Positions 1 to 9,069 are shown, counted from the stretch's first letter. The stretch: 64,000 nucleotides of DNA from Nocardioides sp. CER19 (GCF_029846275.1 NZ_JARVWS010000002.1:62001-126000), one strand, 5' to 3'. Numbers and translations: made by a program. Notes: a model not told the origin generated them from the letters alone.

Positions 1-357
1 GAAGGTCTCCGAGGTGAGGTCCTCGGCGAGCGTCTGCGAACGGGTGCGGTAGTAGAGGAAGCGGTAGACCGCGCCGTTGTAGTGGTCGTAGAGCAGCCCG
101 AACGCGTCGGTGTCGCCCTTGCGCGCCAGCTCGACGAGGGCGATCAGCCGCTGCCGGTCGTCCTCGGACTCCTCGGACGACGTGGCCAGGTCGCCGTCGT
201 CGGGCCCGGAGTCGCCGGGCGGTGAGGTCTCGGTCGCCGGCCCGCCCTCCATGAGGAGCAGGCCGTGGCCGGCGTACGCGGGCCGGGCGAGGAGGGCGCG
301 CGCGACGGCGAGGCGGAGCGCGTCGAGGCCACGCTCCAGCCCAGCGCCGTGCGGCAT
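1..357 (-). CDS. ECF sigma-70 factor, BldN/SigK-like (partial, 3' end outside window)
   Basis: Only the first 119 residues lie in the window. About 70 N-terminal residues are low-complexity and acidic and contain TSSEESEDD. The start of sigma region 2 follows, with LYDHYNGAVYRFLYYRTRS and then LAEDLTSETF. This arrangement matches the BldN branch of ECF sigma factors, which carry an N-terminal extension before region 2. The ATG is preceded by GGAGGGG at good spacing. The gene lies next to a HAD phosphatase, a glutaredoxin-like gene and rex, as in Streptomyces. The family call is good; the regulon is unknown. In Streptomyces BldN controls development, but that role cannot be assumed here. Confidence 0.85.
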   Translation of the reverse strand, partial: MPHGAGLERGLDALRLAVARALLARPAYAGHGLLLMEGGPATETSPPGDSGPDDGDLATSSEESEDDRQRLIALVELARKGDTDAFGLLYDHYNGAVYRFLYYRTRSQTLAEDLTSETF

Positions 358-508
358 GTCGTCCCCTCCCCAGGCCGCTCGTACCCGAGTTACTCAGCGT
401 TAACTTCCGGCCATGCTAGACGAAGGACCGACGACTGTCAGGGGTGAGCAGCCAGGGGTCCACGACGTGAACTGATCCACCCGCACCCGTACCCGCGCGG
501 GTCTCTGA

Positions 509-1384
509 TCACGCTCGCCTGCCGCGCAGCGCGACCCCTGCGGCGGCCGCGCCGACGAGCGCCCCGCCCACGGTCGCGGTGACCAGGCCGGCCCGCGCCG
601 CCTTGCGGCCGGTCCGGTAGTCGCGGACCGGCCAGCCCTGTCCGCGGGCGTAGGCCCGCAGCCGGGCGTCGGGGTTGATCGCCGACGGCTCGCCGACGAG
701 CGTGAGCATCGGCAGGTCGTTGTAGGAGTCGGAGTAGGCCGAGCACCGGCTCAGGTCGAGGCCCTCGCGCTCGGCCAGCGCCACGATCGCCTCCGCCTTC
801 GCGGGGCCGTGCAGGAGCTCGCCGACCAGCCGCCCCGTGTAGACGCCGTCATGGTGCTCGGCGACGGTGCCCATCGCGCCGGTCAGCCCCAGCCGGGCGG
901 CGATGATCTCGGCGATCTCGATGGGCGCGGCGGTGACCAGCCAGACGCGCTGGCCCTGGTCGAGGTGGAGCTGGGCCAGCGCGCGGGTGCCGGGCCAGAT
1001 CCGGCTGGCCATCCCCTCGTCGAAGATCTCCTCGCCGACCTCCTGAAGCTCCTCGACGGTGTGGCCGGCGATGAACGCCAGCGCCGCGGCTCGCGCCGAC
1101 GCCACGTGCTCGGGGTCCTCGACGCCGGCGAAGCGGAAGTAGGCCTGCTTGTAGGCGGCGCCGACGATCTCGCGGGTCGTGAAGAACTTGCGCCGGTAGA
1201 GGCCCTTGGCCAGGTGGAAGATGCTCGCGCCCTGCATGATCGTGTTGTCCACGTCGAAGAACGCCGCGGTGTCCCGCTGGTCGGGCGTGGTCAGCGCGGA
1301 CTCCACCTCGGCGGCTGCCGCCGCCGCCTCGCCGGCCAGCGTCGAGCGGCGGGTGAGGTTCCTGCGGGGCGGGTGCGCGGCCAC
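509..1384 (-). CDS. HAD-IB family phosphatase with C-terminal hydrophobic anchor
   Basis: Haloacid-dehalogenase-superfamily hydrolase of about 291 residues. Motif I is FFDVDNTIMQG, motif II is in LVTAAP, and motif IV is SDSYNDLPML, so the catalytic aspartates are intact. A C-terminal segment rich in Ala, Gly and Val (TATVGGALVGAAAAGVAL) followed by Arg suggests a membrane tail. Such proteins resemble phosphoserine phosphatases or 1-acylglycerol-phosphate-type HADs; the substrate is unknown. I prefer the GTG at 1384 because TACATT lies 7 nt upstream (leaderless pattern) and the protein then begins MAAHPPRRN like relatives. The upstream ATG at 1441 has no ribosome site. Confidence 0.85.
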   Translation of the reverse strand: MAAHPPRRNLTRRSTLAGEAAAAAAEVESALTTPDQRDTAAFFDVDNTIMQGASIFHLAKGLYRRKFFTTREIVGAAYKQAYFRFAGVEDPEHVASARAAALAFIAGHTVEELQEVGEEIFDEGMASRIWPGTRALAQLHLDQGQRVWLVTAAPIEIAEIIAARLGLTGAMGTVAEHHDGVYTGRLVGELLHGPAKAEAIVALAEREGLDLSRCSAYSDSYNDLPMLTLVGEPSAINPDARLRAYARGQGWPVRDYRTGRKAARAGLVTATVGGALVGAAAAGVALRGRRA

Positions 1385-1391
1385 GGGCCTC

Positions 1392-1446
1392 AATGTAGTG
1401 AACGCGTCCGGTTCCGTGATGTGCGCCAGCTCACGTTGCATAGGAT
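1392..1446. promoter_or_regulatory. Divergent leaderless promoters of the HAD gene and acyl-CoA ligase gene
   Basis: On the minus strand TACATT (1392-1397) lies 7 nt before the HAD GTG. On the plus strand TAGGAT (1441-1446) lies 7 nt before the ATG at 1454. Both fit a -10 box placed for a transcript starting at or next to the start codon. No clear -35 boxes are seen. Confidence 0.45.
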
Positions 1447-1453
1447 CGCGCCT

Positions 1454-3070
1454 ATGTCATTGCCCGGGAGCGTCCACGGCGTCGCCGATCTGCTCGGTCT
1501 GGCCGCCCTGGAGAGCCCCGACAAGCTGGCCCTCGTCGAGGCCGGCGGACGCAGCCTGACCTGGGCGCAGCTCGACACCGAGGTCGCCCGCCTGGCGACC
1601 GGCCTCGGCGCCGCCGGCATCGTCGCGGGTCACCGTGTCGGGATCGCGGCGTCCAACGGGCTCGAGTTCGTCGCGACCTATCTCGCCGTGCTGCGCGTCC
1701 AGGCGGTCGCCGTACCAGTGAACCCGCGGGCGACCGGCATCGAGATCGCCCGCCTGGTCGGCGACTCCGGCTCCCGGCTCGTCGTCGCGGACGGCGACGC
1801 GATCGGTGCGGTGCGCGAGGCGGTCGAGTACGTCGACCGGGCGATCGCCGGCGAGCTGGACCTCCGCCGGCTCGACGGCGACTCCTTCGAGCGCGCCGTC
1901 CGCCCGCAGGTCTACGTGGTCGGCGCCACGCTGCACCCCGGCGAGCGCTCCTACGACGACCTGCGTGCCGCGGACCCCCGGCCGCTGCCGCCGCTGACGG
2001 ACCCCGAGCGGCTCGCGGTGCTGCTCTACACCAGCGGCACCTCCGGGCGACCGCGCGGCGCCATGCTCACCCACCGCGCGCTGCTGGCCAACGTCGAGCA
2101 GATCGCCGCCGTCGACCCGCCGATGATCCACGGGGACGACGTCGTCCTCGGGGTGCTGCCGCTCTTCCACGTCTACGGGCTCAACGCGGTCCTCGGGTCG
2201 GTGCTGCGCCACCGCGCCAAGCTGCTGCTGATCGACCGCTTCGATCCCCAGGGCACGCTCGACCTGATCGAGGACGAGGCGTGCAGCGTCGTACCGGTGG
2301 CACCGCCGGTCGTCGCCTACTGGATGCAGGACCCGGCGCTCGAGGAGCGGCTCGGCCCGGTGCGGCTGCTGCTCTCCGGGTCGGCGCCGCTCGACCCCGA
2401 GCTGGTGAAGGCGTTCACGGCACGGACCCGCATCCCGGTGCACCAGGGCTACGGGCTCACCGAGGCCGCGCCGGTGGTCACCTCGACGCTGTGCTCGGAG
2501 GCTCTCGAGCCCGGCTCGGTGGGTGCGGCGCTGCCCGGCGTCGGGATCCGGCTGCGGGCCGAGGACGGCGCCGAGCCGGAGCCGGGCGACCCGGGGGAGA
2601 TCCTCGTGCAGGGGCCGAACCTGTTCAGCGGCTACTGGCCCGACGCCACCGGCGGACCGGGGCCCGACGGCTGGTGGGCGACCGGTGACGTCGGCTTCCT
2701 GTCGCCCGCGGGCGACCTGACGCTCGTCGACCGCCTCAAGGACCTGGTCATCGTGTCCGGCTTCAACGTCTACCCGGTCGAGGTGGAGGACACCATCGCC
2801 GAGGTCGCCGGCGTGGCCGACGTCGCGGTGATCGGCGTCCCCGACGAGCAGACCGGCGAGGCGGTCGTCGCCTACGTCGTACCCGTCGCCGATGCGCCCG
2901 GCGACCTCGCCTTCCGGATCCGGTCGCGCTGCGCGGAGCGGCTCGCAGGGTTCAAGCAGCCGTCGCGGGTCGAGCTCGTCGAGGCGCTGCCGCACACGGC
3001 GACGGGCAAGGTGCAGAAGGGCCGGCTGCGCACCATCGAGCGCCGGCGTGGCCTGGGGCTGCTCGAATGA
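1454..3070 (+). CDS. AMP-forming acyl-CoA synthetase (fatty-acid-CoA-ligase-like)
   Basis: ANL-superfamily ligase of 538 residues that should activate a carboxylic acid to acyl-AMP and then acyl-CoA. The adenylation P-loop LLYTSGTSGRPRGAMLTHRA, the YGLTEAAPVVT motif, the TGDVGFL and VDRLKDLVIVSGFNVYP hinge region, and the C-terminal catalytic-lysine motif TATGKVQKGRL are all present. The substrate cannot be read from sequence; a medium- or long-chain fatty acid is the usual guess. The ATG at 1454 starts the conserved protein and is probably leaderless. An in-frame open stretch continues upstream but lies antisense to the HAD gene. The stop codon overlaps the next start (ATGA). Confidence 0.9.
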   Translation: MSLPGSVHGVADLLGLAALESPDKLALVEAGGRSLTWAQLDTEVARLATGLGAAGIVAGHRVGIAASNGLEFVATYLAVLRVQAVAVPVNPRATGIEIARLVGDSGSRLVVADGDAIGAVREAVEYVDRAIAGELDLRRLDGDSFERAVRPQVYVVGATLHPGERSYDDLRAADPRPLPPLTDPERLAVLLYTSGTSGRPRGAMLTHRALLANVEQIAAVDPPMIHGDDVVLGVLPLFHVYGLNAVLGSVLRHRAKLLLIDRFDPQGTLDLIEDEACSVVPVAPPVVAYWMQDPALEERLGPVRLLLSGSAPLDPELVKAFTARTRIPVHQGYGLTEAAPVVTSTLCSEALEPGSVGAALPGVGIRLRAEDGAEPEPGDPGEILVQGPNLFSGYWPDATGGPGPDGWWATGDVGFLSPAGDLTLVDRLKDLVIVSGFNVYPVEVEDTIAEVAGVADVAVIGVPDEQTGEAVVAYVVPVADAPGDLAFRIRSRCAERLAGFKQPSRVELVEALPHTATGKVQKGRLRTIERRRGLGLLE

Positions 3071-3309
3071 CCGCTCGCGTCACGCTCTACAGCCGCCCCG
3101 GCTGCCACCTGTGCGACGACGCGCGCGCCGTCATCGAGGAGGTCTGCGCCGAGCTGGGCGAGTCCTACGACGAGGTCTCGATCGACGACGACCCCGAGCT
3201 GCAGGAGCGCTTCACCGACGAGGTGCCGGTGACCTTCGTCGACGGGAAGCAGCACGACTTCTGGCGGGTGTCGGCCGATCGGCTGCGGGCGGCGCTGCGG
3301 CCCATGTGA
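3067..3309 (+). CDS. Glutaredoxin-like protein
   Basis: Small 80-residue thioredoxin-fold protein beginning MTARVTLYSRPGCHLC. The redox motif is C13-H-L-C16, and the cis-proline is in VPVTFV. This is the glutaredoxin-family (DUF836-like) protein commonly found just before rex in actinobacteria. It overlaps the acyl-CoA ligase by 4 bp, so it is probably cotranscribed with it. It may serve as a thiol-disulfide reductant; the partner is unknown. Confidence 0.88.
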   Translation: MTARVTLYSRPGCHLCDDARAVIEEVCAELGESYDEVSIDDDPELQERFTDEVPVTFVDGKQHDFWRVSADRLRAALRPM

Positions 3310-3336
3310 CGGTTACATGGCTCACACCCGCTGCGT

Positions 3337-3366
3337 TTTGTTCTCACGTTCACAAACTCCTAAAGT
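3337..3366 (+). promoter_or_regulatory. Candidate Rex operator and promoter of rex-hem operon
   Basis: TTTGTTCTCACGTTCACAAA (3337-3356) contains one perfect Rex half-site, GTTCACAA, and a degenerate left half beginning TTTGT. The Streptomyces Rex operator is TGTGAAC-GC-GTTCACA (known). A possible -35 TTGTTC (3339-3344), 16-nt spacer and -10 TAAAGT (3361-3366) would place the operator on the -35, as expected for autorepression. The left half is weak, so affinity may be modest. Confidence 0.6.
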
Positions 3367-3440
3367 GAACGACGGCGTGCGACGCGTCCGGACCGCTGGC
3401 GGCCCCCGTTGCGCGACCGGGCAACGAGAGAGCGACGCAC

Positions 3441-4106
3441 GTGACCGCACGGACACCCACCGACGCCGTCCGGGACATCCCCGAGGCGACAGTCGCGCGG
3501 CTCCCGGTCTACCTCCGTGCACTCACCGCCCTCGCCGACCAGGGCATCACCACGTGCTCGAGCGAGGACCTCGCGACCGCGGCCGGCGTCAACAGCGCCA
3601 AGCTCCGCAAGGACCTCTCCTACCTCGGCAGCTACGGCACCCGCGGCGTCGGGTACGACGTCGACTACCTGCGCTACCAGATCGCCCGTGAGATCGGGGT
3701 GACGCAGGACTGGCCGGTCGTCATCGTCGGCATAGGAAACCTGGGCCACGCGCTGGCGAACTTCTCCGGGTTCCGCAGTCGCGGCTTCCGGGTCGTGGCC
3801 CTGCTCGACGCCGACCCGGCGCTGCACGAGCAGCAGGTCGCCGGGATCGTCGTACGACCCTTCGACGACCTCGAGCAGATCGTCCGCGAGAACGACGTCG
3901 CGATCGGCGTCATCTCGGTCCCGGCCTTCGCCGCGCAGGACGTCGCCGACCGGATGGTGGCGGCCGGCATCAGTAGCATCCTCAACTTCGCGCCGACCGT
4001 GCTGTCCGTCCCGCCGGGCGTCGACGTACGCAAGGTCGACCTCTCCATCGAGCTGCAGATCCTCGCCTATCACGAGCAGCGCAAGGCACACGGAGAACCC
4101 GTATGA
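3441..4106 (+). CDS. rex: Redox-sensing transcriptional repressor Rex
   Basis: Rex binds DNA when NADH/NAD+ is low and releases it when NADH accumulates, matching respiratory gene expression to redox state. This 221-residue protein has an N-terminal winged helix (RLPVYLRAL, then GVNSAKLRKDLSYLGSYGTRGVGY) and a Rossmann domain with VIVGIGNLGHAL, followed by LLDADP. The C-terminal helix (LSIELQILAYHEQRK) provides domain swapping in known Rex dimers. The start is GTG. A Rex-like site lies about 85 bp upstream, and a better one lies before nuoA in the same window. Its ATGA overlap with hemA shows a shared operon with heme synthesis, as in Streptomyces. Confidence 0.97.
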   Translation: MTARTPTDAVRDIPEATVARLPVYLRALTALADQGITTCSSEDLATAAGVNSAKLRKDLSYLGSYGTRGVGYDVDYLRYQIAREIGVTQDWPVVIVGIGNLGHALANFSGFRSRGFRVVALLDADPALHEQQVAGIVVRPFDDLEQIVRENDVAIGVISVPAFAAQDVADRMVAAGISSILNFAPTVLSVPPGVDVRKVDLSIELQILAYHEQRKAHGEPV

Positions 4107-5380
4107 GCATCCTCGTCGTCGGCATCTCTCACAACACCGCCCCGGTCTCCCTCCTCGAGCGCGTCGCGCTCGACTCCGACGGAGTCCACAAGCTGGTCAA
4201 CGACGTGGTCGGCAACGAGCACGTCACCGAGGCCACGGTGATCGCCACCTGCAACCGGCTGGAGATCTACACCGAGGTCGACCGCTTCCACGGCTCGGTC
4301 GAGGGACTCTCGCGGCTCCTCGTGGAGCGCGCGGGTGAGGGCGTCGAGTCGATGCTGCCGCACCTCTACGTCCACTACGACGACGGCGCCGTCTCCCACC
4401 TGTTCCAGGTCGCGGCCGGTCTCGACTCCATGGCGGTCGGCGAGGGGCAGATCCTCGGCCAGACCCGCGAGGCGCTCCGGCTCGGCCAGGAGATGGGCAC
4501 CGTCGGTCCCGCGCTCAACACGCTCTTCCAGCAGGCGCTGCGGGTCGGCAAGCGCACCCGCGCGGAGACCGACATCGACCGCGCCGCACCGACCCTCGTC
4601 AGCACCGCCCTCCAGTCGGCGATGCCGAACGGCGTCGAAGGCGCTCGGGTCGTCGTCGTCGGTGCCGGCTCGATGGCCGGCCTCGCCACGGCGACGGTCA
4701 GCCGGCTCGGTGCCGCCAGCATCACGATCGTCAACCGCACGCTCGAGCGGGGCGAGCGGCTCGCGAGCGAGTACGCCGGCACCGCGGCTCCGCTCTCCGA
4801 GCTGGCCGCGCGGATCGCCGAGGCCGACCTTCTCATCACGTGTGCGGGGGCCAGCGGCACCCTCGTCACGCCCGAGATGGTGACCGGCCCGATGGGGGTC
4901 GTCGACCTGGCCTTGCCGCGCGACGTCGACCCCGCGGTCGCCGACCTGCCCGGCGTCACCCTGGTCGGCCTGGAGGAGCTCGCAGCAGCGCTGCACGGCA
5001 CCGAGGCCGGCCAGGAGGTCGCCGCGGTCCGCCGGATCGTGACCCAGGAGGTCGCCGCCTTCCTCTCGGCCCGCCGGCAGGCCAGCGTCACGCCGACGGT
5101 GGTGGCCCTGCGGACGATGGCGACCAGCGTCGTCGACGCCGAGATGGCACGGCTCGACAACCGGCTTCCCGACCTCGACGCGAGGTCCCGCGCCGAGGTG
5201 CTGCAGGCTGTGCGACGGGTCGCCGACAAGCTGCTGCACGAGCCGACCGTCCGGGTCCGCGAGCTCGCCAACGAGCAGGGCGCCGTCTCCTACGAGCGCG
5301 CCCTCGCCGAGCTGTTCGCCCTCGACCCCGACGCGGTCGACGCGGTGACCCGCTCCGTGGTGCCGGAGGAGTCCGAATGA
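4103..5380 (+). CDS. hemA: Glutamyl-tRNA reductase
   Basis: First committed step of C5-pathway heme synthesis: NADPH-dependent reduction of glutamyl-tRNA(Glu) to glutamate-1-semialdehyde. The protein has 425 residues. It starts MSILVVGISHNTAPVSLLER; the catalytic Cys50 is in ATCNRLEIY, and the NADPH domain has VVVGAGSMAGLA. A helical dimerisation domain closes the C-terminus. The start overlaps rex by 4 bp and the stop overlaps hemC by 4 bp, so translation is coupled. The product feeds HemL, encoded at 10495. Confidence 0.97.
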   Translation: MSILVVGISHNTAPVSLLERVALDSDGVHKLVNDVVGNEHVTEATVIATCNRLEIYTEVDRFHGSVEGLSRLLVERAGEGVESMLPHLYVHYDDGAVSHLFQVAAGLDSMAVGEGQILGQTREALRLGQEMGTVGPALNTLFQQALRVGKRTRAETDIDRAAPTLVSTALQSAMPNGVEGARVVVVGAGSMAGLATATVSRLGAASITIVNRTLERGERLASEYAGTAAPLSELAARIAEADLLITCAGASGTLVTPEMVTGPMGVVDLALPRDVDPAVADLPGVTLVGLEELAAALHGTEAGQEVAAVRRIVTQEVAAFLSARRQASVTPTVVALRTMATSVVDAEMARLDNRLPDLDARSRAEVLQAVRRVADKLLHEPTVRVRELANEQGAVSYERALAELFALDPDAVDAVTRSVVPEESE

Positions 5381-6324
5381 CCGGCCCGATCCGCATCGGC
5401 ACCCGCCGCTCCCTGCTCGCCACGACCCAGTCGGGCCACGTCGCGGACCTGATCCGCGACCGGCTCGGTCTCGAGGTCGAGCTCGTCGAGATCACCACCG
5501 ACGGCGACCGGTCGCAGTCGGCGGGCACACCGCTCACCGAGACCGCTCCCCAGGGGACGGGCGTCTTCGTCAGCGCCCTGCGCGACGCGCTGCTGGCCGG
5601 CGAGGTGGACGTCGCCGTCCACTCGCTCAAGGACCTGCCGACGTACCCCCACCCGGGCGTCGCGCTGGTCGCGGTCCCCGAGCGCGAGGACCCGCGCGAC
5701 GTCGTCGTCGCCCGTGACGGCCTCACCCTCGGCGAGCTGCCGGCGGGTGCACGGGTCGGTACCGGCTCCCCGCGACGGGCCGCGCAGCTCGGTGCCCTCG
5801 GTCTCGGTTTGGATGTGGTGGGCGTTCGTGGAAACGTGGACACCCGGATCGGCAAGGTTCGTTCCGGGGAGTACGACGGCGTCGTGCTCGCCCGGGCCGG
5901 GCTGTCCCGGATCGGCCGCCTCGACGAGGTGACCGAGACGCTCGACCCCCTGCAGATGCTGCCCGCTCCCGGGCAGGGTGCGCTGGGGATCGAGTGCCGG
6001 GCCGGCGATGAGCTCGCCGACGCCCTCGCGGCGCTCGACGACCCTCGGACGCGGGCCGCTGTCGAGGCCGAGCGCGCGGTGCTGGCCACGCTCGAAGGTG
6101 GTTGCGCAGCGCCGATCGGCACGCTCGCCGAGGTCGTCGAGAGCGACGACGGCGACGAGCTGTGGGTACGGGCCGTCGCGCTCTCCCCCGACGGGGCGAG
6201 GGCCGTGCGGAAGTCGGCCACCGGCGACCCGGACGACCCGGTCGGGGTCGGCACGCGGTTGGCCAAGGAGATGCTCGCGGAGGGTGCAGACACCCTCGGG
6301 AGCGAAGCTGGACACGACGCCTGA
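5377..6324 (+). CDS. hemC: Porphobilinogen deaminase (hydroxymethylbilane synthase)
   Basis: Joins four porphobilinogens into hydroxymethylbilane. The protein has 315 residues, the usual length. It starts MTGPIRIGTRRSLLATTQSG and contains HSLKDLPT, the substrate-binding GTGSPRRAAQL and GVRGNVDTRIGK loops, and the dipyrromethane-cofactor cysteine, Cys243, in EGGCAAPIG. The ATG is fixed by the ATGA overlap with hemA; a longer open frame upstream is antisense or out-of-frame noise. A 32-bp gap separates it from the next gene of the operon. Confidence 0.97.
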   Translation: MTGPIRIGTRRSLLATTQSGHVADLIRDRLGLEVELVEITTDGDRSQSAGTPLTETAPQGTGVFVSALRDALLAGEVDVAVHSLKDLPTYPHPGVALVAVPEREDPRDVVVARDGLTLGELPAGARVGTGSPRRAAQLGALGLGLDVVGVRGNVDTRIGKVRSGEYDGVVLARAGLSRIGRLDEVTETLDPLQMLPAPGQGALGIECRAGDELADALAALDDPRTRAAVEAERAVLATLEGGCAAPIGTLAEVVESDDGDELWVRAVALSPDGARAVRKSATGDPDDPVGVGTRLAKEMLAEGADTLGSEAGHDA

Positions 6325-6356
6325 GCGGCGTCTAGAGCTGAAGAGGGCAAGAGGCA

Positions 6357-8012
6357 ATGGCGCGAGAGACCGGAAACACGACGCGGACCGGTTGGGTGTC
6401 GTTCGTCGGCAGCGGCCCCGGTGACCCGGAGCTGCTGACCGTCCGTGCCGCCGACCTGATCCGTCAGGCCGACGTCATCGTCACCGAGTCACCCGAGCAC
6501 GGACCGATGGTCCGCGCGCTCCTGGGTCTCCCGGAGCCCGTCGAGGGGACCTCGACAGGTGCGGCCACCGACGAGCGGGGCCCGGAGCTGGTCGACGGCG
6601 GCTTCGGCGAGGACGGCCAGCCGCTGACGCACGCGGCGCGCGCCAAGGTCGTCGTCAAGCAGGCCAAGCGCGGCCTGCGGGTCGTCCGGCTGATGACCGG
6701 TGACCCGTTCCTCTACGCCTCGGGCCCGGAGGAGGCGCAGGCCTGCGCCAAGGCCGGCATCGGCTTCGAGATCGTCCCCGGCGTCTCGTCGGTCGCCGCG
6801 GTCCCTGCCTACGCCGGCATCCCGCTGACCACCAAGGACCACCGTGAGGTCGCGGTCGTCACCTGCGGCGAGAAGGTCGACTGGTCGGCGTACGCCGACG
6901 ACCGCACGCTGGTGCTGCTCTCCGGCGTCGGACTGATCGGCGAGATCGCCAAGGAGCTGATCGCCGCCGGCCGCTCGCCGCAGACGCCCGTCGCGATGAC
7001 CCGCGTCGGCACCACCACCGAGCAGTCGACGGTCTGCTCGACGCTCGAGAACATCGCCGCCGACGCCCGCGCCGCCCGGATGGCCCCGCCGGCCGTCATC
7101 GTGGTCGGCAAGGTCGTCGACCTGCGCCAGACGCTGTCGTGGTTCGAGACCAAGCCCCTCTTCGGCTGGCGCGTGCTCGTGCCGCGCACCAAGGAGCAGG
7201 CTCCGGCGCTGTCCCAGAAGCTGCGCGGCTACGGCGCGGTGCCCGAGGAGGTCCCCACGATCTCCGTCGAGCCGCCGCGCAACCCGCAGCAGATGGACAA
7301 GGCCATCCGCGGCCTCGTCGAGGGTCGCTACGAGTGGGTGGCGTTCACCTCGATCAACGCCGTCAAGGCGGTGCGCGAGAAGTTCGACGAGTACGGCCTC
7401 GACGCCCGCGCCTTCTCCGGTCTCAAGATCGCCGCCGTCGGCGACAAGACGTCCTCCGCGCTGCTCGAGTGGGGCCTGCGCCCCGACCTCGTCCCGTCGG
7501 GGGAGCAGTCCGCCGCCGGCCTCCTCGAGGACTGGCCCGAGTACGACGAGCTGCTCGACCCGATCAACCGGGTCTTCCTGCCGCGCGCCGACATCGCGAC
7601 CGAGAACCTCATCGCCGGTCTGATCGACCTCGGCTGGGAGTGCGACGACGTCACCGCCTACCGGACCGTCCGGGCCGCGCCGCCGCCGGCCCCGACCCGC
7701 GACGCGATCAAGAGCGGCAAGTTCGACGCGGTCGTCTTCACGTCCTCGTCGACCGTGCGCAACCTGGTCGGCATCGCCGGCAAGCCGCACCCGTCCACCG
7801 TCATCGCCGTGATCGGGCCCGCGACGGCCAAGACGGCCGAGGAGCACGGCCTGCGGGTCGACGTCCTCTCGCCGAACCCCTCGATCGAGGCGCTCGCCGA
7901 CGCGCTCGCCGACTTCGGCGCCGCCCGTCGGGCCTCGCTCGTCGAGGCGGGCCAGCCGGTCACCAAGCCGTCGGACCGCAAGCCGGCCGCCCGCAGGGCT
8001 CGCGCCAAGTAG
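6357..8012 (+). CDS. hemD: Fused uroporphyrinogen-III C-methyltransferase / uroporphyrinogen-III synthase
   Basis: A 551-residue two-domain protein. Residues about 12-260 form a SUMT/CobA-like tetrapyrrole methylase (FVGSGPGDPELLTVRA, LMTGDPFLY, GVSSVAAVPAYAGIPLT). Residues about 270-520 form HemD (VLVPRTKEQ, FTSINAVKAV, FLPRADIA, VVFTSSSTVRNLVG), which cyclises hydroxymethylbilane to uroporphyrinogen III. The last 30 residues are basic and low-complexity. The fusion is usual for actinobacteria (annotated cysG/cobA-hemD). The methylase half could divert uroporphyrinogen III to siroheme or cobalamin; whether it is active cannot be read here. Confidence 0.93.
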   Translation: MARETGNTTRTGWVSFVGSGPGDPELLTVRAADLIRQADVIVTESPEHGPMVRALLGLPEPVEGTSTGAATDERGPELVDGGFGEDGQPLTHAARAKVVVKQAKRGLRVVRLMTGDPFLYASGPEEAQACAKAGIGFEIVPGVSSVAAVPAYAGIPLTTKDHREVAVVTCGEKVDWSAYADDRTLVLLSGVGLIGEIAKELIAAGRSPQTPVAMTRVGTTTEQSTVCSTLENIAADARAARMAPPAVIVVGKVVDLRQTLSWFETKPLFGWRVLVPRTKEQAPALSQKLRGYGAVPEEVPTISVEPPRNPQQMDKAIRGLVEGRYEWVAFTSINAVKAVREKFDEYGLDARAFSGLKIAAVGDKTSSALLEWGLRPDLVPSGEQSAAGLLEDWPEYDELLDPINRVFLPRADIATENLIAGLIDLGWECDDVTAYRTVRAAPPPAPTRDAIKSGKFDAVVFTSSSTVRNLVGIAGKPHPSTVIAVIGPATAKTAEEHGLRVDVLSPNPSIEALADALADFGAARRASLVEAGQPVTKPSDRKPAARRARAK

Positions 8013-8069
8013 TCGCGTAGCGCACCGAGCGGACCGCCGAGTCGAGCCTCAGTCGAGGAGGAGACGCAG

Positions 8070-9056
8070 TTGACCGAGATCGAGAAGCCCGTGATCCGTC
8101 CCCGCCGCCTGCGCCAGACGCCGGCGCTGCGGCGCATGGTGGCCGAGACGTCGGTGGAGCCGCGCCAGCTGGTGCTGCCGATGTTCCTCCGCGAGGGGAT
8201 CGACGCCCCGGTGCCGATCGGCTCGATGCCGGGCCAGGTCCAGCACACCCGTGACTCGCTGCGCAAGGCGGTCGCCGAGGCGGCGGAGGCCGGCATCGGC
8301 GGGGTCATGCTGTTCGGCGTACCGGAGACCAAGGACGCCGTCGGATCGGGCGCGATCGACCCGGAGGGCATCCTCAACGTCGCCATCGCCGACGCGGTCG
8401 CCGAGGTCGGCACCGCGCTGACGGTCATGAGCGACCTGTGCCTCGACGAGTTCACCGACCACGGCCACTGCGGTGTCCTGGACGAATCCGGCCGGATCGA
8501 CAACGACCGGACGCTCGGGCTGTATGCCGAGATGGCGCTCGCCCAGGCCGCGGCCGGCGTCCACATGGTCGGCCCGTCCGGGATGATGGACGGCCAGGTC
8601 GGCGTGATCCGCGCGGTGCTCGACGCCGCCGAGCGCACCGACGTCTCGATCCTCGCCTACGGCGCGAAGTACGCCTCCGCGTTCTACGGGCCGTTCCGCG
8701 AGGCGGTCGGCTCGACGCTCGAGGGCGACCGACGCACCTACCAGCAGGACCCGGCCAACGCGCTCGAGGGCGTCCGCGAGGCGCTGCTCGACGTCGAGCA
8801 GGGCGCCGACATCGTGATGGTCAAGCCCGGCCTGCCCTACCTCGACGTGCTGCGTCAGGTGAAGGACGCCGTCGACATCCCCGTGGCCGCCTACAACATC
8901 TCGGGCGAGTACGCGATGGTCGAGGCGGCCGCCGCCAACGGTTGGATCGACCGCGAGGCGGCGATCCTCGAGACGCTGACGGCGTTCCGCCGCGCGGGCG
9001 CCGACGTCATCCTCACCTACTGGGCGGTCGAGGCGGCCGGCCTGCTCTCCCGCTGA
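8070..9056 (+). CDS. hemB: Delta-aminolevulinic acid dehydratase (porphobilinogen synthase)
   Basis: Condenses two 5-aminolevulinates to porphobilinogen. The protein has 328 residues. Schiff-base lysine motifs are [14 protein letters not shown] and [11 protein letters not shown]. The metal-switch segment reads [14 protein letters not shown]: the first and third zinc cysteines are kept and the middle one is Asp, intermediate between Zn-type and Mg-type enzymes. The start is TTG, preceded by GAGGAGGAG at normal spacing. It is last in the rex-hem operon, 57 bp after the hemD fusion. Order hemC-hemD-hemB matches Streptomyces. Confidence 0.96.
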   Translation: MTEIEKPVIRPRRLRQTPALRRMVAETSVEPRQLVLPMFLREGIDAPVPIGSMPGQVQHTRDSLRKAVAEAAEAGIGGVMLFGVPETKDAVGSGAIDPEGILNVAIADAVAEVGTALTVMSDLCLDEFTDHGHCGVLDESGRIDNDRTLGLYAEMALAQAAAGVHMVGPSGMMDGQVGVIRAVLDAAERTDVSILAYGAKYASAFYGPFREAVGSTLEGDRRTYQQDPANALEGVREALLDVEQGADIVMVKPGLPYLDVLRQVKDAVDIPVAAYNISGEYAMVEAAAANGWIDREAAILETLTAFRRAGADVILTYWAVEAAGLLSR

Positions 9057-9069
9057 CCGACAGGCCCGC

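Noticed and set aside
809..1453. Long N-terminal extension of the acyl-CoA ligase
   Set aside because: The extension is antisense to the HAD gene and has no ANL-family sequence; homologous sequence begins at 1454.
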